From: REEB95 sp035632055
Lineage (GTDB): Bacteria; Pseudomonadota; Alphaproteobacteria; ATCC43930; CGMCC-115725
NCBI GenBank assembly: GCA_035632055.1
Contig: DASQHO010000018.1
Span: 1-64,000, forward strand
DNA length: 64,000 nt
Direction of reading: 5' to 3'
Of the stretch, positions 16,263 through 25,761 are shown one piece after another. Position 1 is the stretch's first letter; the number at the start of each line of letters is the position of its first letter. The notes under the pieces were generated by a model. The model was given only the letters and a program-made list of their open reading frames with translations, was not told where the DNA came from and made no database searches. A program made the position numbers and the translations under genes.

Positions 16263-19163
16263 TCAGTGGGCATCGTCCCAATGGCGCGCCATGCCGGTGT
16301 CGACAACCAGCGGCACCGAAAGCTCGACCGCAGGGCGATGTGCATTTTCCATCACATCCTTCACCACTGCAGCGGTCTTCGTGGCTTCGGCTTCGGGCGC
16401 CTCGAACACGAGCTCGTCATGCACTTGCAGAAGCATCTTGGCCTTGAGCCCGGCTTGCGCCAGCGCGGCCGGAATTCGTCGCATCGCGCGCTTGATGATG
16501 TCGGCGGCAGCGCCCTGAAGCGGCGCATTGATCGCCGCCCGCTCGGAAAACCCGCGCCGCGCCGGAATCGGATCTTTGATTCCGGGGACGTAGCAACGCC
16601 GGCCGAACAGCGTCTCGACATAGCCGTTCTCGCGCGCAAATTCCTTGGTGCGGTCCATATAGTTGCGGATGCCCGGGAAGCGATCGAAATAGGCCTTGAT
16701 GAATTTGCCGGCATCCGCTTGCGGCACGTCGATCTGGCGGCCGAGGCCGAATGCGCTGATGCCATAGAGGATGCCGAAGTTGATCGCCTTGGCGCGACGG
16801 CGCAGCATCGGGTCCATTCCTTCGATCGGCGCGCCGAAAACCTGGCTCGCGGTCATCGCGTGAATATCGAGTCCTTGGCGGAACGCTTCTTTCAACGGCC
16901 CGATGTCACCGACATGCGCGGCGAGGCGCAACTCGATCTGGCTGTAGTCGGCCGAGATCAGCAGACAGCCGGGCGCGGCAATGAAAGCGTGACGGATCTT
17001 GCGGCCTTCCTCGGTACGGATCGGGATGTTCTGCAGATTGGGATCGCTCGATGCGAGGCGGCCGGTGGCGGCGCCGGTCAGCGAGTAGCTGGTATGGACC
17101 CGGCCGGTCGTCGGATTGATCTCCTCGACCAGCGCATCGGCATAAGTCGATTTGAGTTTCGCCAACTCGCGCCATTCCAGCACTTTGGCCGGAAGGGGAT
17201 GGACCTCGGCCAATTCTTCGAGCACGGCGGCGTCGGTCGAATGAGCGCCGGACTTGGTCTTGCGGCCGAAGCGTTCGAGGTTCAACTCCTCGAACAAGAC
17301 CTTGCCGAGCTGCTGCGGCGAGCCGACGTTGAACGGATGGCCGGCCAGCTTGTGGATTTCAGCTTCGGCGGCGGCGATCCGCCGGGCGAAATCGTCGCTC
17401 AGGCGCTTGAGCTCGACACGATCGACGGTGATGCCGGCGCGCTCCATCGCGCCGACGACAGCGGGCAACGGCCGCTCCACCGTTTCGTAAAAGGCAACGC
17501 GATGCTCGGCGACCAAACGCGGCTTCAGCAGGCGATGAAGCCGCAGCGTGTAATCCGCATCCTCGGCCGAATATTCGCAAGCGCGATCGAGCGGCACGGC
17601 CGCAAAGCCAACGTGGTTCTTGCCGCTACCGGCGACGTCCTTGTACTTGATCATGTCGTGGCCGAAATGAAGCTTGGCCAGCTCGTCGAGGCCGTGACCG
17701 TGCAATCCGGCGTCGAGCACGAACGAGATCAACATGGTGCAATCGATTGGCCCGACGGCGATGCCGTACCGGCTCAGCACCTGCATGTCGTATTTGATGT
17801 TCTGGCCGATCTTGAGCACGCCCGGATCTTCGAGCAGCGGCTTGAGCCGCTTGATCACCGTATCGCATGCGATCTGCCTGGGCGCTGCGCCACTCCCAGC
17901 GAGATCAAGCGCGCCCGGCGCACCGCTGGTATGGCCGACGGGAATATAACAGGCCACGCCCGGTTCGAGCGCGAGCGACACGCCGACGAGGTCGGCGGCG
18001 ACGGCATCGAGTGAGCTGGTTTCTGTGTCGATCGTGATCGCCCCTTTGGCATAGGCGGACGCAATCCAGCGGTCGAGCGCGCCGACGTCCTGCACCAGCT
18101 CGTAATTCGCCTTGGCCGCGGCAAGTTGCGTCGCAGCGACCGTTGCGACCGGTACCAACGACTTGGCTTCCGGCAAAGGCGGCGGACTCGGGATGCCATC
18201 CTTGCCCGGCGCCGGCAGTGCGGCTTGGCCGGTTGCCAGCTTGACTTGCACCCGCGCCAGCAAGGCGCGGAAGCCTTGCGTCTGAAGGAACGCCGTCACC
18301 TTGGCCGGATCGAGCGGCTGGACCGCCAGGTCCGATAGCGGCCGCGGCAGGGGCACGGCATGATCGAGCGTCACCAGCTTTTTCGACAGGCGGGCATCGG
18401 CGGCATGTTCGATCAGTGCCTCGCGCCGTTTCGGCTGCTTGATCTCCCCGGCGCGCTTCAGCAGGGATTCGAGATCGCCGTACTGGTTGATGAGTTCGGC
18501 GGCGGTCTTGGCGCCGATACCGGGCACGCCCGGCACGTTGTCGCTGCTATCGCCCCACAGCGCCAGAACGTCGATCACCTTGTCGGGTCCGACGCCGAAT
18601 TTCTCGACGACTTCTGCTGCTCGGATCGGCCGGTCGCGCATGGCGTCGTAGAGCTCGACCTTGTCGGAGACCAGCTGCGTCAGATCCTTATCCGACGAGA
18701 CGATGGTGACGCGGGCGCCGGCGCGCACCGCTTCGTCGGCATAGGTCGCAATCAGATCGTCGGCCTCGTAATCCGGTTGCTCGATGCGGCAGACGCTGAA
18801 GGCGTCGACAGCGTCGCGCACCAAGCCGAACTGGGGAACCAGATCGTCGGGCGGGTCGGGCCGGTGCGCCTTGTAGTCCTGGTAAAGCCGGTTACGAAAC
18901 GTGGTGCGGGCGACGTCGAAGACGACGGCGACGTGATCGGCGTCGGTCTCGCCGATCAGCTTGAGGATCATGTTGCAGAATCCCAGCACCGCGCCAACCG
19001 GCGTCTTGTCCGGCCGCGTCAGCTTGGGCATCGCGTGATAGGCACGGAAGATGAATCCCGAGCCGTCGATGAGGTAGACGTGCCTGGGTTTGGCCGCGCC
19101 GTGCTCGGCGTTGCTTGTTTTAGATTTCACCTTAGGCGCCGGTTTGGCACGCGTATCGGGCAT
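16263..19163 (-). CDS. polA: DNA polymerase I
   Basis: 966 residues, three-domain Pol I. The 5-prime nuclease domain begins near residue 28 (YLIDGSGFIFRAYHAMP). The 3-prime exonuclease keeps its metal ligands: DTETSSLD, NIKYD and YSAED, so proofreading should be active, unlike in Taq. The polymerase domain has motif A (ADYSQIELR), motif B (RRRAKAINFGILYG) and motif C (QVHDELVFE). Needed for Okazaki fragment processing and repair. It lies alone; an Ala/Pro-rich linker separates the 5-prime nuclease from the Klenow part. Confidence 0.97.
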   Translation of the reverse strand: MPDTRAKPAPKVKSKTSNAEHGAAKPRHVYLIDGSGFIFRAYHAMPKLTRPDKTPVGAVLGFCNMILKLIGETDADHVAVVFDVARTTFRNRLYQDYKAHRPDPPDDLVPQFGLVRDAVDAFSVCRIEQPDYEADDLIATYADEAVRAGARVTIVSSDKDLTQLVSDKVELYDAMRDRPIRAAEVVEKFGVGPDKVIDVLALWGDSSDNVPGVPGIGAKTAAELINQYGDLESLLKRAGEIKQPKRREALIEHAADARLSKKLVTLDHAVPLPRPLSDLAVQPLDPAKVTAFLQTQGFRALLARVQVKLATGQAALPAPGKDGIPSPPPLPEAKSLVPVATVAATQLAAAKANYELVQDVGALDRWIASAYAKGAITIDTETSSLDAVAADLVGVSLALEPGVACYIPVGHTSGAPGALDLAGSGAAPRQIACDTVIKRLKPLLEDPGVLKIGQNIKYDMQVLSRYGIAVGPIDCTMLISFVLDAGLHGHGLDELAKLHFGHDMIKYKDVAGSGKNHVGFAAVPLDRACEYSAEDADYTLRLHRLLKPRLVAEHRVAFYETVERPLPAVVGAMERAGITVDRVELKRLSDDFARRIAAAEAEIHKLAGHPFNVGSPQQLGKVLFEELNLERFGRKTKSGAHSTDAAVLEELAEVHPLPAKVLEWRELAKLKSTYADALVEEINPTTGRVHTSYSLTGAATGRLASSDPNLQNIPIRTEEGRKIRHAFIAAPGCLLISADYSQIELRLAAHVGDIGPLKEAFRQGLDIHAMTASQVFGAPIEGMDPMLRRRAKAINFGILYGISAFGLGRQIDVPQADAGKFIKAYFDRFPGIRNYMDRTKEFARENGYVETLFGRRCYVPGIKDPIPARRGFSERAAINAPLQGAAADIIKRAMRRIPAALAQAGLKAKMLLQVHDELVFEAPEAEATKTAAVVKDVMENAHRPAVELSVPLVVDTGMARHWDDAH

Positions 19164-19227
19164 GCCGCGAATTCTTCACCACAAAGCCACGAAGTGCACG
19201 GACAAAGAACGCACTCGGGCCGTGTGC

Positions 19228-19440
19228 CTACACCGTCTTGCTGGTCTGGTTGGGCGGATATTCCGCCGGCATGCCGCGCTTGACGAAGAGGCGTGAGCAA
19301 TAGGGGCACTCGACCCGACCAAGGGGACCGAGATTGAGGTAGACCTTGGGGTGGCCGCCCACCACACCGCCGCCTTCGCCGGCGCAAGCGACCCTATCGG
19401 TATCGACTGTGACTGTCTCGAAAGGCTTTATTCCTGGCAT
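19228..19440 (-). CDS. Small CHCC-type zinc-finger protein
   Basis: 70 residues with ACAGEGGGVVGGHPKVYL followed by VECPYCSRLFV. The Cys, His, Cys, Cys arrangement is the zf-CHCC domain found in alphaproteobacteria and in the mitochondrial complex I accessory subunit NDUFS6. ATG 19440 is preferred because the domain begins right after it; a frame from 19497 adds 19 basic residues and would run into the divergent ABC gene region. Possible role in complex I assembly or Zn binding; not testable from sequence. Confidence 0.8.
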   Translation of the reverse strand: MPGIKPFETVTVDTDRVACAGEGGGVVGGHPKVYLNLGPLGRVECPYCSRLFVKRGMPAEYPPNQTSKTV

Positions 19441-19500
19441 GCCGCCCGCTCGATTGACCCGTTTGCGGCGCGGATGATACGCATTACGCCGGTACAATCA

Positions 19501-20466
19501 ATGATCAGCCGCAACGCGCCGGCGAGCGCACCGCCCGCCCAGGCGGTCGAAATCAAAGGCCTGACCAAGTTCTACGGCAGCAACGGCCAAAACAAGCCGG
19601 CGCTCGACGGCGTGGATCTGTCGATCCCGCGCGGCACGATCTTCGGCCTGCTCGGCCCCAACGGCGCGGGCAAGTCGACCCTCATCAATATCCTCGCTGG
19701 CCTGGTGATCAAGTCGTCGGGAAGCGCCAAGATCTGGGGCATCGACATTGATAAAGACCCGCGCAACGCCCGCGCCGCCATCGGCGTCGTGCCGCAGGAA
19801 TTGAACCTCGATTCGTTTTTCGCGCCGCGCGAGTTGCTCGACGTCCAAGCGGGACTTTACGGCGTCCCGAAATCCGAGCGCCGTACCGGCGAACTTCTGG
19901 AACTCGTCGGCCTGACCGAGAAGGCCAACGCGCCTGCGCGCACGCTGTCGGGCGGCATGCGGCGGCGGCTGATGATGGCCAAGGCAATGGTCCATTCGCC
20001 GCCGGTGCTCGTGCTCGACGAACCAACCGCGGGTGTCGACGTCGAACTTCGCCTGCAGCTTTGGACGACCGTGCGCGAACTCGCCGCCGCCGGCACCAGC
20101 GTGCTACTGACGACGCATTACCTCGAAGAGGCCGAAGAGCTCTGCCGCATCATCGCGATCATCGATGAAGGCCGCCTGGTGGCCTGCGACGAGACCGAAG
20201 CGCTGGTGCGCAAGGTCGACGAAAAGAAGTTGTGCCTGACGCTGACCGCGCCGGTGAGCGCATTGCCGGCGTCGCTGCAAGCCATGGGCCTGGCCCTCGA
20301 AGCGCCCGATCGCGTTGTCTTCCATTATAAGCCGAGCCGCGCCCATGTCGGCGAGGTGCTGGCGGCAGTCGCCGCCGCCGGACTTGCCATTCGCGACGTT
20401 TCGAGCGAGGAAACTGATCTTGAGGACATCTTCCTGCGCCTCACCCGGCCGGGAACGTCCGCGTGA
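19501..20466 (+). CDS. ABC transporter ATP-binding protein (ABC-2/DrrA type)
   Basis: 321 residues. Walker A GPNGAGKST near residue 60, signature LSGGMRRRLMMAK, Walker B VLVLDEPTAG and the H-loop TTHYLEEAEELC are all intact, so it should hydrolyse ATP. The C-terminal extension is typical of ATPases that work with ABC-2 permeases for drug, lipid or polysaccharide export. The usual permease gene does not follow; instead the stop overlaps a hydrolase gene by GTGA. The start ATG 19501 is set by the domain start; ribosome site weak. Confidence 0.88.
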   Translation: MISRNAPASAPPAQAVEIKGLTKFYGSNGQNKPALDGVDLSIPRGTIFGLLGPNGAGKSTLINILAGLVIKSSGSAKIWGIDIDKDPRNARAAIGVVPQELNLDSFFAPRELLDVQAGLYGVPKSERRTGELLELVGLTEKANAPARTLSGGMRRRLMMAKAMVHSPPVLVLDEPTAGVDVELRLQLWTTVRELAAAGTSVLLTTHYLEEAEELCRIIAIIDEGRLVACDETEALVRKVDEKKLCLTLTAPVSALPASLQAMGLALEAPDRVVFHYKPSRAHVGEVLAAVAAAGLAIRDVSSEETDLEDIFLRLTRPGTSA

Positions 20467-21482
20467 ATCTGCGCCTCGCTCGCGTCGCGGCGGTAGCGCT
20501 CGCGATGATCCTGGATGGTTGCGCCGGAGTGCCTGACGTGCCGCCTCACGCCCCAGACATCGTAACGCCCGCGCTCGACGGCGATTTCCTGCGCGCCGAC
20601 GACGGCGTGAAGCTACCGCTACAGTCGTGGCTGCCCGCCGGCAAGCCGCACGCGATCGTGCTCTACGTCCACGGCTTCAACGACTATTCGCACGGCGGCG
20701 CCGAGCCAGCCAAGGCCATGGCCGCCGACGGCATCGCCACCTTCGCCTACGACCAGCGCGGCTTCGGCCGCGCGCCCGACCACGGCCGCTGGGCAGGCGC
20801 AAAACGCATGGCGCAGGACATGGCCGAGGCAACACGTTTGCTGCGCGCGCGCTATCCGGGCGTGCCACTGTACGTCTTCGGCGAGAGCATGGGCGGCGCC
20901 GTCGCCATCGTCGGCGCCACCGGCGCAGCCGGCGCCGAGAAACCGACCGCCGACGGCTATATCTTGCTGGCGCCGGCGGTGTGGGGCCGCGCCGAGATGA
21001 ACGTCTTCGAGCGCAGCGCGCTCTGGTTCGCCGACACGTTCATGCCGAGCATCACTTTCACCGGCTCGAGCCTGCACATCCAGGCGTCCGACAATATCGA
21101 GATGCTGCGCGAACTGGCGCAGGATCCCCTATTCATCAAGGCGACGCGCGCCGACACCATCGAAGGCCTGGTCAATCTGATGACTATGGCGCAGAACGCC
21201 GCGCCAAAATTCGACGAGCACGCCTTGATTCTCTACGGTGCGCACGATGAGTTGATCCCGGCACGGGCAATCAAGCGGTTCATCGCCCGGCTGCCGGCGG
21301 CACCCGCGGGCCAGCGCCGCATCGCCTATTACCGCGCCGGCTACCACATGCTGACGCGCGACCTCGAGGCGCCGCTCGTGATCCACGATATCCAGAGTTG
21401 GATGGCGGCGCCGGCAGCGCCGCTGCCCTCTGGCGCGGACAAAGATCTGCCGCCCGGTTACAGCGATCAGGTCTGGAACTGA
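20463..21482 (+). CDS. Exported alpha/beta hydrolase (monoacylglycerol-lipase-like)
   Basis: 339 residues. Catalytic triad visible: nucleophile in GESMGG (GxSxG), acid in YGAHDELIP and His in GYHMLTRD; the oxyanion region is VHGFNDYSHG. This is the monoacylglycerol lipase/lysophospholipase group. The N-terminus is a signal peptide ending in ILDGC, a poor lipobox because Asp is at -2, so it could be a lipoprotein or a secreted protein. GTG start forms GTGA with the ABC ATPase stop, so the two are coupled and perhaps act together on envelope lipids. Confidence 0.85.
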   Translation: MNLRLARVAAVALAMILDGCAGVPDVPPHAPDIVTPALDGDFLRADDGVKLPLQSWLPAGKPHAIVLYVHGFNDYSHGGAEPAKAMAADGIATFAYDQRGFGRAPDHGRWAGAKRMAQDMAEATRLLRARYPGVPLYVFGESMGGAVAIVGATGAAGAEKPTADGYILLAPAVWGRAEMNVFERSALWFADTFMPSITFTGSSLHIQASDNIEMLRELAQDPLFIKATRADTIEGLVNLMTMAQNAAPKFDEHALILYGAHDELIPARAIKRFIARLPAAPAGQRRIAYYRAGYHMLTRDLEAPLVIHDIQSWMAAPAAPLPSGADKDLPPGYSDQVWN

Positions 21483-21517
21483 CCGCCAGCCGGAACCACC
21501 GATTTACGGATGGCGGT
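21482..21517. terminator. Inverted repeat between convergent hydrolase and DUF6600 genes
   Basis: ACCGCCA (21482-21488) and TGGCGGT (21511-21517) flank the 22-base space and overlap both stop regions. It may end transcripts from both sides; no long T-run is present. Confidence 0.3.
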
Positions 21518-23567
21518 TCTGGTCGCTGCCCTGACCGCCGCCTTGCGGCGGCGCCGGGCGTTGCGGCGGAGCCGGATGCTGTGGCGGAGCCGGATGCTGC
21601 GCTTGTGGTGGCTGGGCTGCCACCGGCTTAGCCGGCGTGCGCTGCCAGCCTTGCGGCGTCGGCGTGATGCGCGTGTTCTGTACCGGCCGTTGCACCGTCG
21701 CCGGCGGCAGCGGATGCGTCGGCGGGCGCGGCGCTGCGGTGAAGGGATGCGGGATCGGTGGCGGTGTGACGTGCGGCGTCACAACGGCCTGGCGCTGGCC
21801 CTGCGGCGTCGCCGGGCGAGCTTCCGGTGTCGGCGCAGGCGGACGCGGCGTGGGCGTCACTGGCCGCGTTTCTTGCGTCGCGGTAGGCGGATGGGGCACC
21901 GGCGTAGCGGCGCGCGTCTCAGGCGCCGCGGGTTGCGGGTGATCGTTGCCGCGCATCACGGCCGGTGGAGGCGGCGGTACGTTTGTCGTTTCAGGCGTGG
22001 TCGGTCCGCGTGGCGTCGGCTCACGGCTGCCCGTTGCCGGCGGGGGCGTTACGTGTGTCGCTTCGGGTGTGGTCGGCCCGCGTGGCGTCGGCTCACGGTT
22101 GGCAGTTGCCGGCGGCGGGGTTACGCGCGTCGTTTCGGGTGTGGTCGGCCCGCGCGGCGCCGGCTCACGGCTGGCGGTTGCCGGCGGTGACGGGGCACGC
22201 TTTTCTGGATGCGTAACGGCCGTAGCGCTCGCCGCTTCGGGGTGAGCGATGGCGCCACGCGCCTCGACGGTCGGCTGGACATGCGTCAGGCTCGCCATCG
22301 TCCGCGTCTGGCCGAGGTGCTGGGAGTCGACGTGCAGTGCCGCATGCTGCACAGGTGCCGCCGCAGTGAACGCATGAGCGGAAACGACGGTTGCGGCGCG
22401 CTCGTTGCGGAATTGCGACGTCCGCGCATTGCCGTAATTGTTGTTGATCACGATGTTGTTCGTGACTCGCGTGTTGTAGCGGACATAGTTGACGCGCTGC
22501 ACATAGGCGCCCCCGGTGTGATACCAGGGATGGAAGCGTTCGCCCGGCGCCAGCGGAACCCAGCCGACCGGCTCGCCGGCGGTGATGGTAATGCCGAAGC
22601 CGCCGCCGATGAACGCAACCAGCGCCGGCGCGTAGACCGGCCGCACGTGGTAATCGCCCGGGCACCAGGCCCAGCGGTCGCGGATGAACGCCCAGCGTCC
22701 GTAGTGGAACGGCGCGAAGCCCCACGGCGCATCATCGACCCACGTCCAGCCCCAGGGCTGGACCCACACCCAGTGACCGTAGCGATAGGGCGCCCAGCCA
22801 ACCGGTATGGCCGACGGATACCAGACCGATCCGTAAACCGGATCGCTCGTCCACTGGCCGTACTGATCGAGATCCTGATAGCCGGTCATGGTCGGCGGCA
22901 CGTACCAGGCGGTCGCGGTCGGCTGCAGTTCGCGCCGTTCGCGCTCGAGCGCCCAATTGTCGAATTCCGTCGCGTCGGCCTGAACGAGCTGGAAGCTTGG
23001 CGGATTGGCGGTTGCGGCCGCGCTCTCACCGGCTTCGACGGTCAGCGCCGAACGCGGACCGGCGACACGCGCACGGCCTTGCAGGACGCTAACGATCATC
23101 TGGTTTGGCGGCGCGTTGTCAGGGCCGGGTTCGCCAGCCTCGATGTGATAACTGCCAACCGTCAACAGGTCCACCTGCCCCAGCGGCGTCAGGACCGACA
23201 CGCCGCCCGGCGGCATGACGATGACGTGGACCTCGATCGTGCCCTGATCGACGCGCAGGTGCGTCACGTCATCGTCAAGGCGCACGATATCGGCTTCGGT
23301 CAGCTGGTCGAGCCGCATTTCAACCGCGCCGACCTGCATCTCGGCGCGCGACTGCGGCTCGGTCCAGAAGCCGTCGCCGGTCGTCACCGGATAATTGACC
23401 ACCGCCTCGGACCACTGATCCTGGCCGGGTGCGTGCAGCGAAACCGTGCCTTCGATATAGCTCAACCGGCCGACGCGGCCGGGGGGATCGGCGAGGCTTT
23501 GGGCCGCCAGCGGCGGTGCCAGCAACAACAGGGCGCCGAGTGCGGCAGCGATGGCAGCGGTTTTCAT
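21504..23567 (-). CDS. Exported FecR-domain/DUF6600 protein with Pro-rich repeat tail
   Basis: 687 residues. A signal peptide (cleavage near ALAAQS, about residue 23) precedes a FecR-like beta domain at about 35-190 (GRVGRLSYIEGTVSLH, VDLLTVGSYHIEAGE) and a Trp/Tyr/Gly-rich DUF6600 region at about 215-345 (GYQDLDQYGQW, WAPYRYGHWVWV, WTWVDDAPWGFAPFHYGRW). A long disordered tail rich in Pro, Thr and Ala follows, including three 24-residue repeats. The role is unknown; the family is common in soil and rhizosphere proteobacteria and is thought to be envelope-associated. The start at 23567 is the signal peptide start. It converges with the hydrolase with 21 bases between stops. Confidence 0.82.
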   Translation of the reverse strand: MKTAAIAAALGALLLLAPPLAAQSLADPPGRVGRLSYIEGTVSLHAPGQDQWSEAVVNYPVTTGDGFWTEPQSRAEMQVGAVEMRLDQLTEADIVRLDDDVTHLRVDQGTIEVHVIVMPPGGVSVLTPLGQVDLLTVGSYHIEAGEPGPDNAPPNQMIVSVLQGRARVAGPRSALTVEAGESAAATANPPSFQLVQADATEFDNWALERERRELQPTATAWYVPPTMTGYQDLDQYGQWTSDPVYGSVWYPSAIPVGWAPYRYGHWVWVQPWGWTWVDDAPWGFAPFHYGRWAFIRDRWAWCPGDYHVRPVYAPALVAFIGGGFGITITAGEPVGWVPLAPGERFHPWYHTGGAYVQRVNYVRYNTRVTNNIVINNNYGNARTSQFRNERAATVVSAHAFTAAAPVQHAALHVDSQHLGQTRTMASLTHVQPTVEARGAIAHPEAASATAVTHPEKRAPSPPATASREPAPRGPTTPETTRVTPPPATANREPTPRGPTTPEATHVTPPPATGSREPTPRGPTTPETTNVPPPPPAVMRGNDHPQPAAPETRAATPVPHPPTATQETRPVTPTPRPPAPTPEARPATPQGQRQAVVTPHVTPPPIPHPFTAAPRPPTHPLPPATVQRPVQNTRITPTPQGWQRTPAKPVAAQPPQAQHPAPPQHPAPPQRPAPPQGGGQGSDQNRHP
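21973..22188 (-). repeat. Three tandem 72-bp coding repeats
   Basis: Three consecutive copies of a 72-bp unit, starting at about 21973, 22045 and 22117, with a few base changes. Each codes for 24 residues of the type PPATASREPAPRGPTTPET followed by a V-T-P ending. The period keeps the reading frame, so copy number may vary without breaking the gene. Confidence 0.8.
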
Positions 23568-23676
23568 GGCGTCCCCGTCCTCTCCTTATGTCTTAGGCCC
23601 CGGTATCTCATGCCGTGCCCATGATCAACAACGGGCGAAGTGTGGCCGCGCCGTGGCGGCGTTTGGTCAAAACGAC

Positions 23677-23703
23677 GGCAGCCGCCCGAAACGGGCGGCT
23701 GCC
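23677..23703 (-). terminator. 12-bp-stem hairpin after the binding-protein gene
   Basis: GGCAGCCGCCCG, loop AAA, CGGGCGGCTGCC: a perfect 12-bp stem with a 3-base loop, 25 bases after the stop of the binding-protein gene at 23729. On the minus strand it is followed by GTCGTTTTG. It should end that transcript. Confidence 0.7.
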
Positions 23704-23728
23704 GGGAATGCAGGCTGGAAAGATCCAA

Positions 23729-24916
23729 CTATTCCATATGGTTCTCGATCTTCCAGGGATCCTTGACCATCGGATAGGTCTCGATCGGCACATTGGCGAG
23801 GTGGCCGTTCACCTTCTCGACGCGGCAGATATAGACGTTCTGCACGATGTCGCGCGTCGCCGGGTCGATCATGATCGGACCGCGCGGGCTTTCGTATTTC
23901 CAGCCCTTGATCGCCGCCATGGCCTTGTCGCCGTCGATCTTGCCGTGGAGCTTGTCGACGACGTGATAGATCAGCGCCATGCCGTCATAGGCGCCGACCG
24001 CGAACAGATCGGGCTCCTTGCCGGCGCCATAGGCCTTTTGCCAGGCAGCGATGAACGCCTCGTTGGCCTTCGACTTGCGTGCCGCGGTGTAGTTTGTCGC
24101 GATCGTAATGCCGACGGCGAAGTCCGGCAGGTTCTGGAGGTCGTTCTCGTCGCCGACCTCGGCGCTCGGCAGCAGCCGGATCTTGGCTTTGTCGAGGCCC
24201 AGATCGTGGAACGTCTTGACGAAGGTCACCGGCTGGCTGCCGCCGGGAATGAAGGCGTAAAGACCCTGCGGTTTCTTGTCGAGGACGCGCTGCAGGAACG
24301 GCGCGAAATCCGGATTCATCAGCGGGAAACGGACGCTGTCGACGATGGTGCCGCCGTTGGCGGTGAAGGCGCGCTTGAACGCGGCTTCGGCGTCGAGACC
24401 GGGCGCGTAATCCGACACCGCGCTGTAGACCCGCTTCATGCCGCCTTTGGTCGCCGCCCATTTGCCGAAGATCTCGGTGGTCTGCGGCAGGGTCAGCGAG
24501 GTGCGCGTGATGTAAGGCGACTTGGCGGTGATGACCGCGGTCGCCGCGTTCATGATCACCATCGGCACCTTGGCCTGAGTGACGTCGGGCGCGGCGGCGA
24601 GCGCTTCGGGTGTCAGAATGAAGCCGGTGAGGAACTGTACATGATCGCGCGTCAGTAGCTCCTGCGCCATGCGCTTCGAGGTGTCGACGCTGCCCTGTGC
24701 GTCCCGCTTGACGAGTTCAATCTTGACGCCGCCGACGGAATCGCCGTGCTCCTTCATGTAGAGGTCGATCGCCTTCTGCATGGTGTCGCCGAGACGGGCG
24801 AACGGACCGGTGTAATGCAGGATGACGCCGACCTTGACGGCGTCTTCGGCGTGCGCCGACGCGGCGGCAAGAACGAACGCCGCAAATGCGGCGGCCATGA
24901 ATTTAAGACTGCGCAT
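23729..24916 (-). CDS. ABC transporter substrate-binding protein, branched-chain amino acid type
   Basis: 395 residues, periplasmic binding protein of the Leu/Ile/Val type. Signal peptide at 1-23 (AASAHA|EDA), then KVGVILHYTGPFARLGDTMQ and DLYMKEHG, the usual start of the first lobe. ATG 24916 is preferred because GGGGAGGA lies just before it and the signal peptide follows; the frame upstream runs into the DUF924 gene and is not protein-like. No LivHMGF permease or ATPase genes are close by, so it is an orphan here and may serve a transporter elsewhere. Substrate could be an amino acid, amide or aromatic acid. Confidence 0.88.
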   Translation of the reverse strand: MRSLKFMAAAFAAFVLAAASAHAEDAVKVGVILHYTGPFARLGDTMQKAIDLYMKEHGDSVGGVKIELVKRDAQGSVDTSKRMAQELLTRDHVQFLTGFILTPEALAAAPDVTQAKVPMVIMNAATAVITAKSPYITRTSLTLPQTTEIFGKWAATKGGMKRVYSAVSDYAPGLDAEAAFKRAFTANGGTIVDSVRFPLMNPDFAPFLQRVLDKKPQGLYAFIPGGSQPVTFVKTFHDLGLDKAKIRLLPSAEVGDENDLQNLPDFAVGITIATNYTAARKSKANEAFIAAWQKAYGAGKEPDLFAVGAYDGMALIYHVVDKLHGKIDGDKAMAAIKGWKYESPRGPIMIDPATRDIVQNVYICRVEKVNGHLANVPIETYPMVKDPWKIENHME

Positions 24917-25037
24917 GTGTCCTCCCCTTGGCGGGCACTGACGGCCCGTTGCGCGATCATCGCGCGAAAGCGCGGCGGCGACAACGGCGCCTGCACCGGG
25001 CGGTGTCTTCCGTGGGCTTCTGCCCAAAGCGGTTGGG

Positions 25038-25583
25038 TCAGAAACCGCGGCCGACCTTGAGAAACTCGGCCTCTTCCGGGGTGGAGGTTCGGCCGAGAAC
25101 GGCATTGCGATGGGGAAAGCGGCCGAAACGGTCGACGATCTCCTGGTGCCGTTGCGCATAGCCGAGCACTTCGGCATCGCCGAGCGCCGCGCACAATTCG
25201 ACCGAACGCGCCTGCGTCGCGCGGTCTTCGGCATGCATGAACGGCAGATAGAAAAAATGCCGCCGTGTCGGATCAAACGTCCGGTCGAAGCCGAGCGCGA
25301 CGGCGCGCGCCACCGCCGCCAGCGCCGCACCATCAGCGGCAAAGGCTTCGGCCTGGCCGCGATAAAGATTGCGCGGAAACTGATCAAGCGCGATCACCGT
25401 GGCCAGCGCCGGCTCCGGCGCCATCAACGCATAGGGCGGCAATCCGCGCCGCAGCTCTTCGTGCAGAGCCAGAAACCGCATGCGGATCAGCGCGTCGGTG
25501 CTGGCATCGCCGCTGAACCACGCCAATGGCGGCAGCTCGACGAACCAGAACCGAAGAACATCGCCTATCCAACTTGCGGCCAT
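25038..25583 (-). CDS. DUF924 family protein
   Basis: 181 residues, all-helical, TPR-like. Family hallmarks: VLRFWF at the N-terminus, IALDQFPRNLYRG in the middle and HFFYLPFMHAED followed by a paired acidic helix. Function is not known; the family is widespread in proteobacteria and in some eukaryotes. It lies 121 bases upstream of the binding-protein gene on the same strand, but that gene has its own strong ribosome site and there is no sign of coupling. Confidence 0.87.
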   Translation of the reverse strand: MAASWIGDVLRFWFVELPPLAWFSGDASTDALIRMRFLALHEELRRGLPPYALMAPEPALATVIALDQFPRNLYRGQAEAFAADGAALAAVARAVALGFDRTFDPTRRHFFYLPFMHAEDRATQARSVELCAALGDAEVLGYAQRHQEIVDRFGRFPHRNAVLGRTSTPEEAEFLKVGRGF

Positions 25584-25684
25584 ACGCCAAGCAGAATGGC
25601 GAGCCCGGTGTTGCGCTGCAAGGCGTCGCGCGGCTCGGACGCGGCTTGTCGCCCACCGCCGCTTGTCCTATCGTCGCCGCCAGC

Positions 25685-25761
<77 letters not shown>

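Noticed and set aside
16251..18014. A 587-codon plus-strand open frame opposite polA
   Set aside because: Antisense shadow of the polymerase domain; polA motifs are complete on the minus strand.
21973..22188. CRISPR-like array
   Set aside because: The repeats are contiguous, 72 bp, in frame and coding, with no unique spacers.
22209..23624. A 471-codon plus-strand frame opposite the DUF6600 gene
   Set aside because: Arg-rich shadow without signal peptide or domain; the minus-strand frame has a signal peptide and two recognisable domains.
23729..25387. Longer start for the binding-protein gene at 25387
   Set aside because: The extra 157 codons overlap the DUF924 gene and are not protein-like; a strong ribosome site and signal peptide start at 24916.
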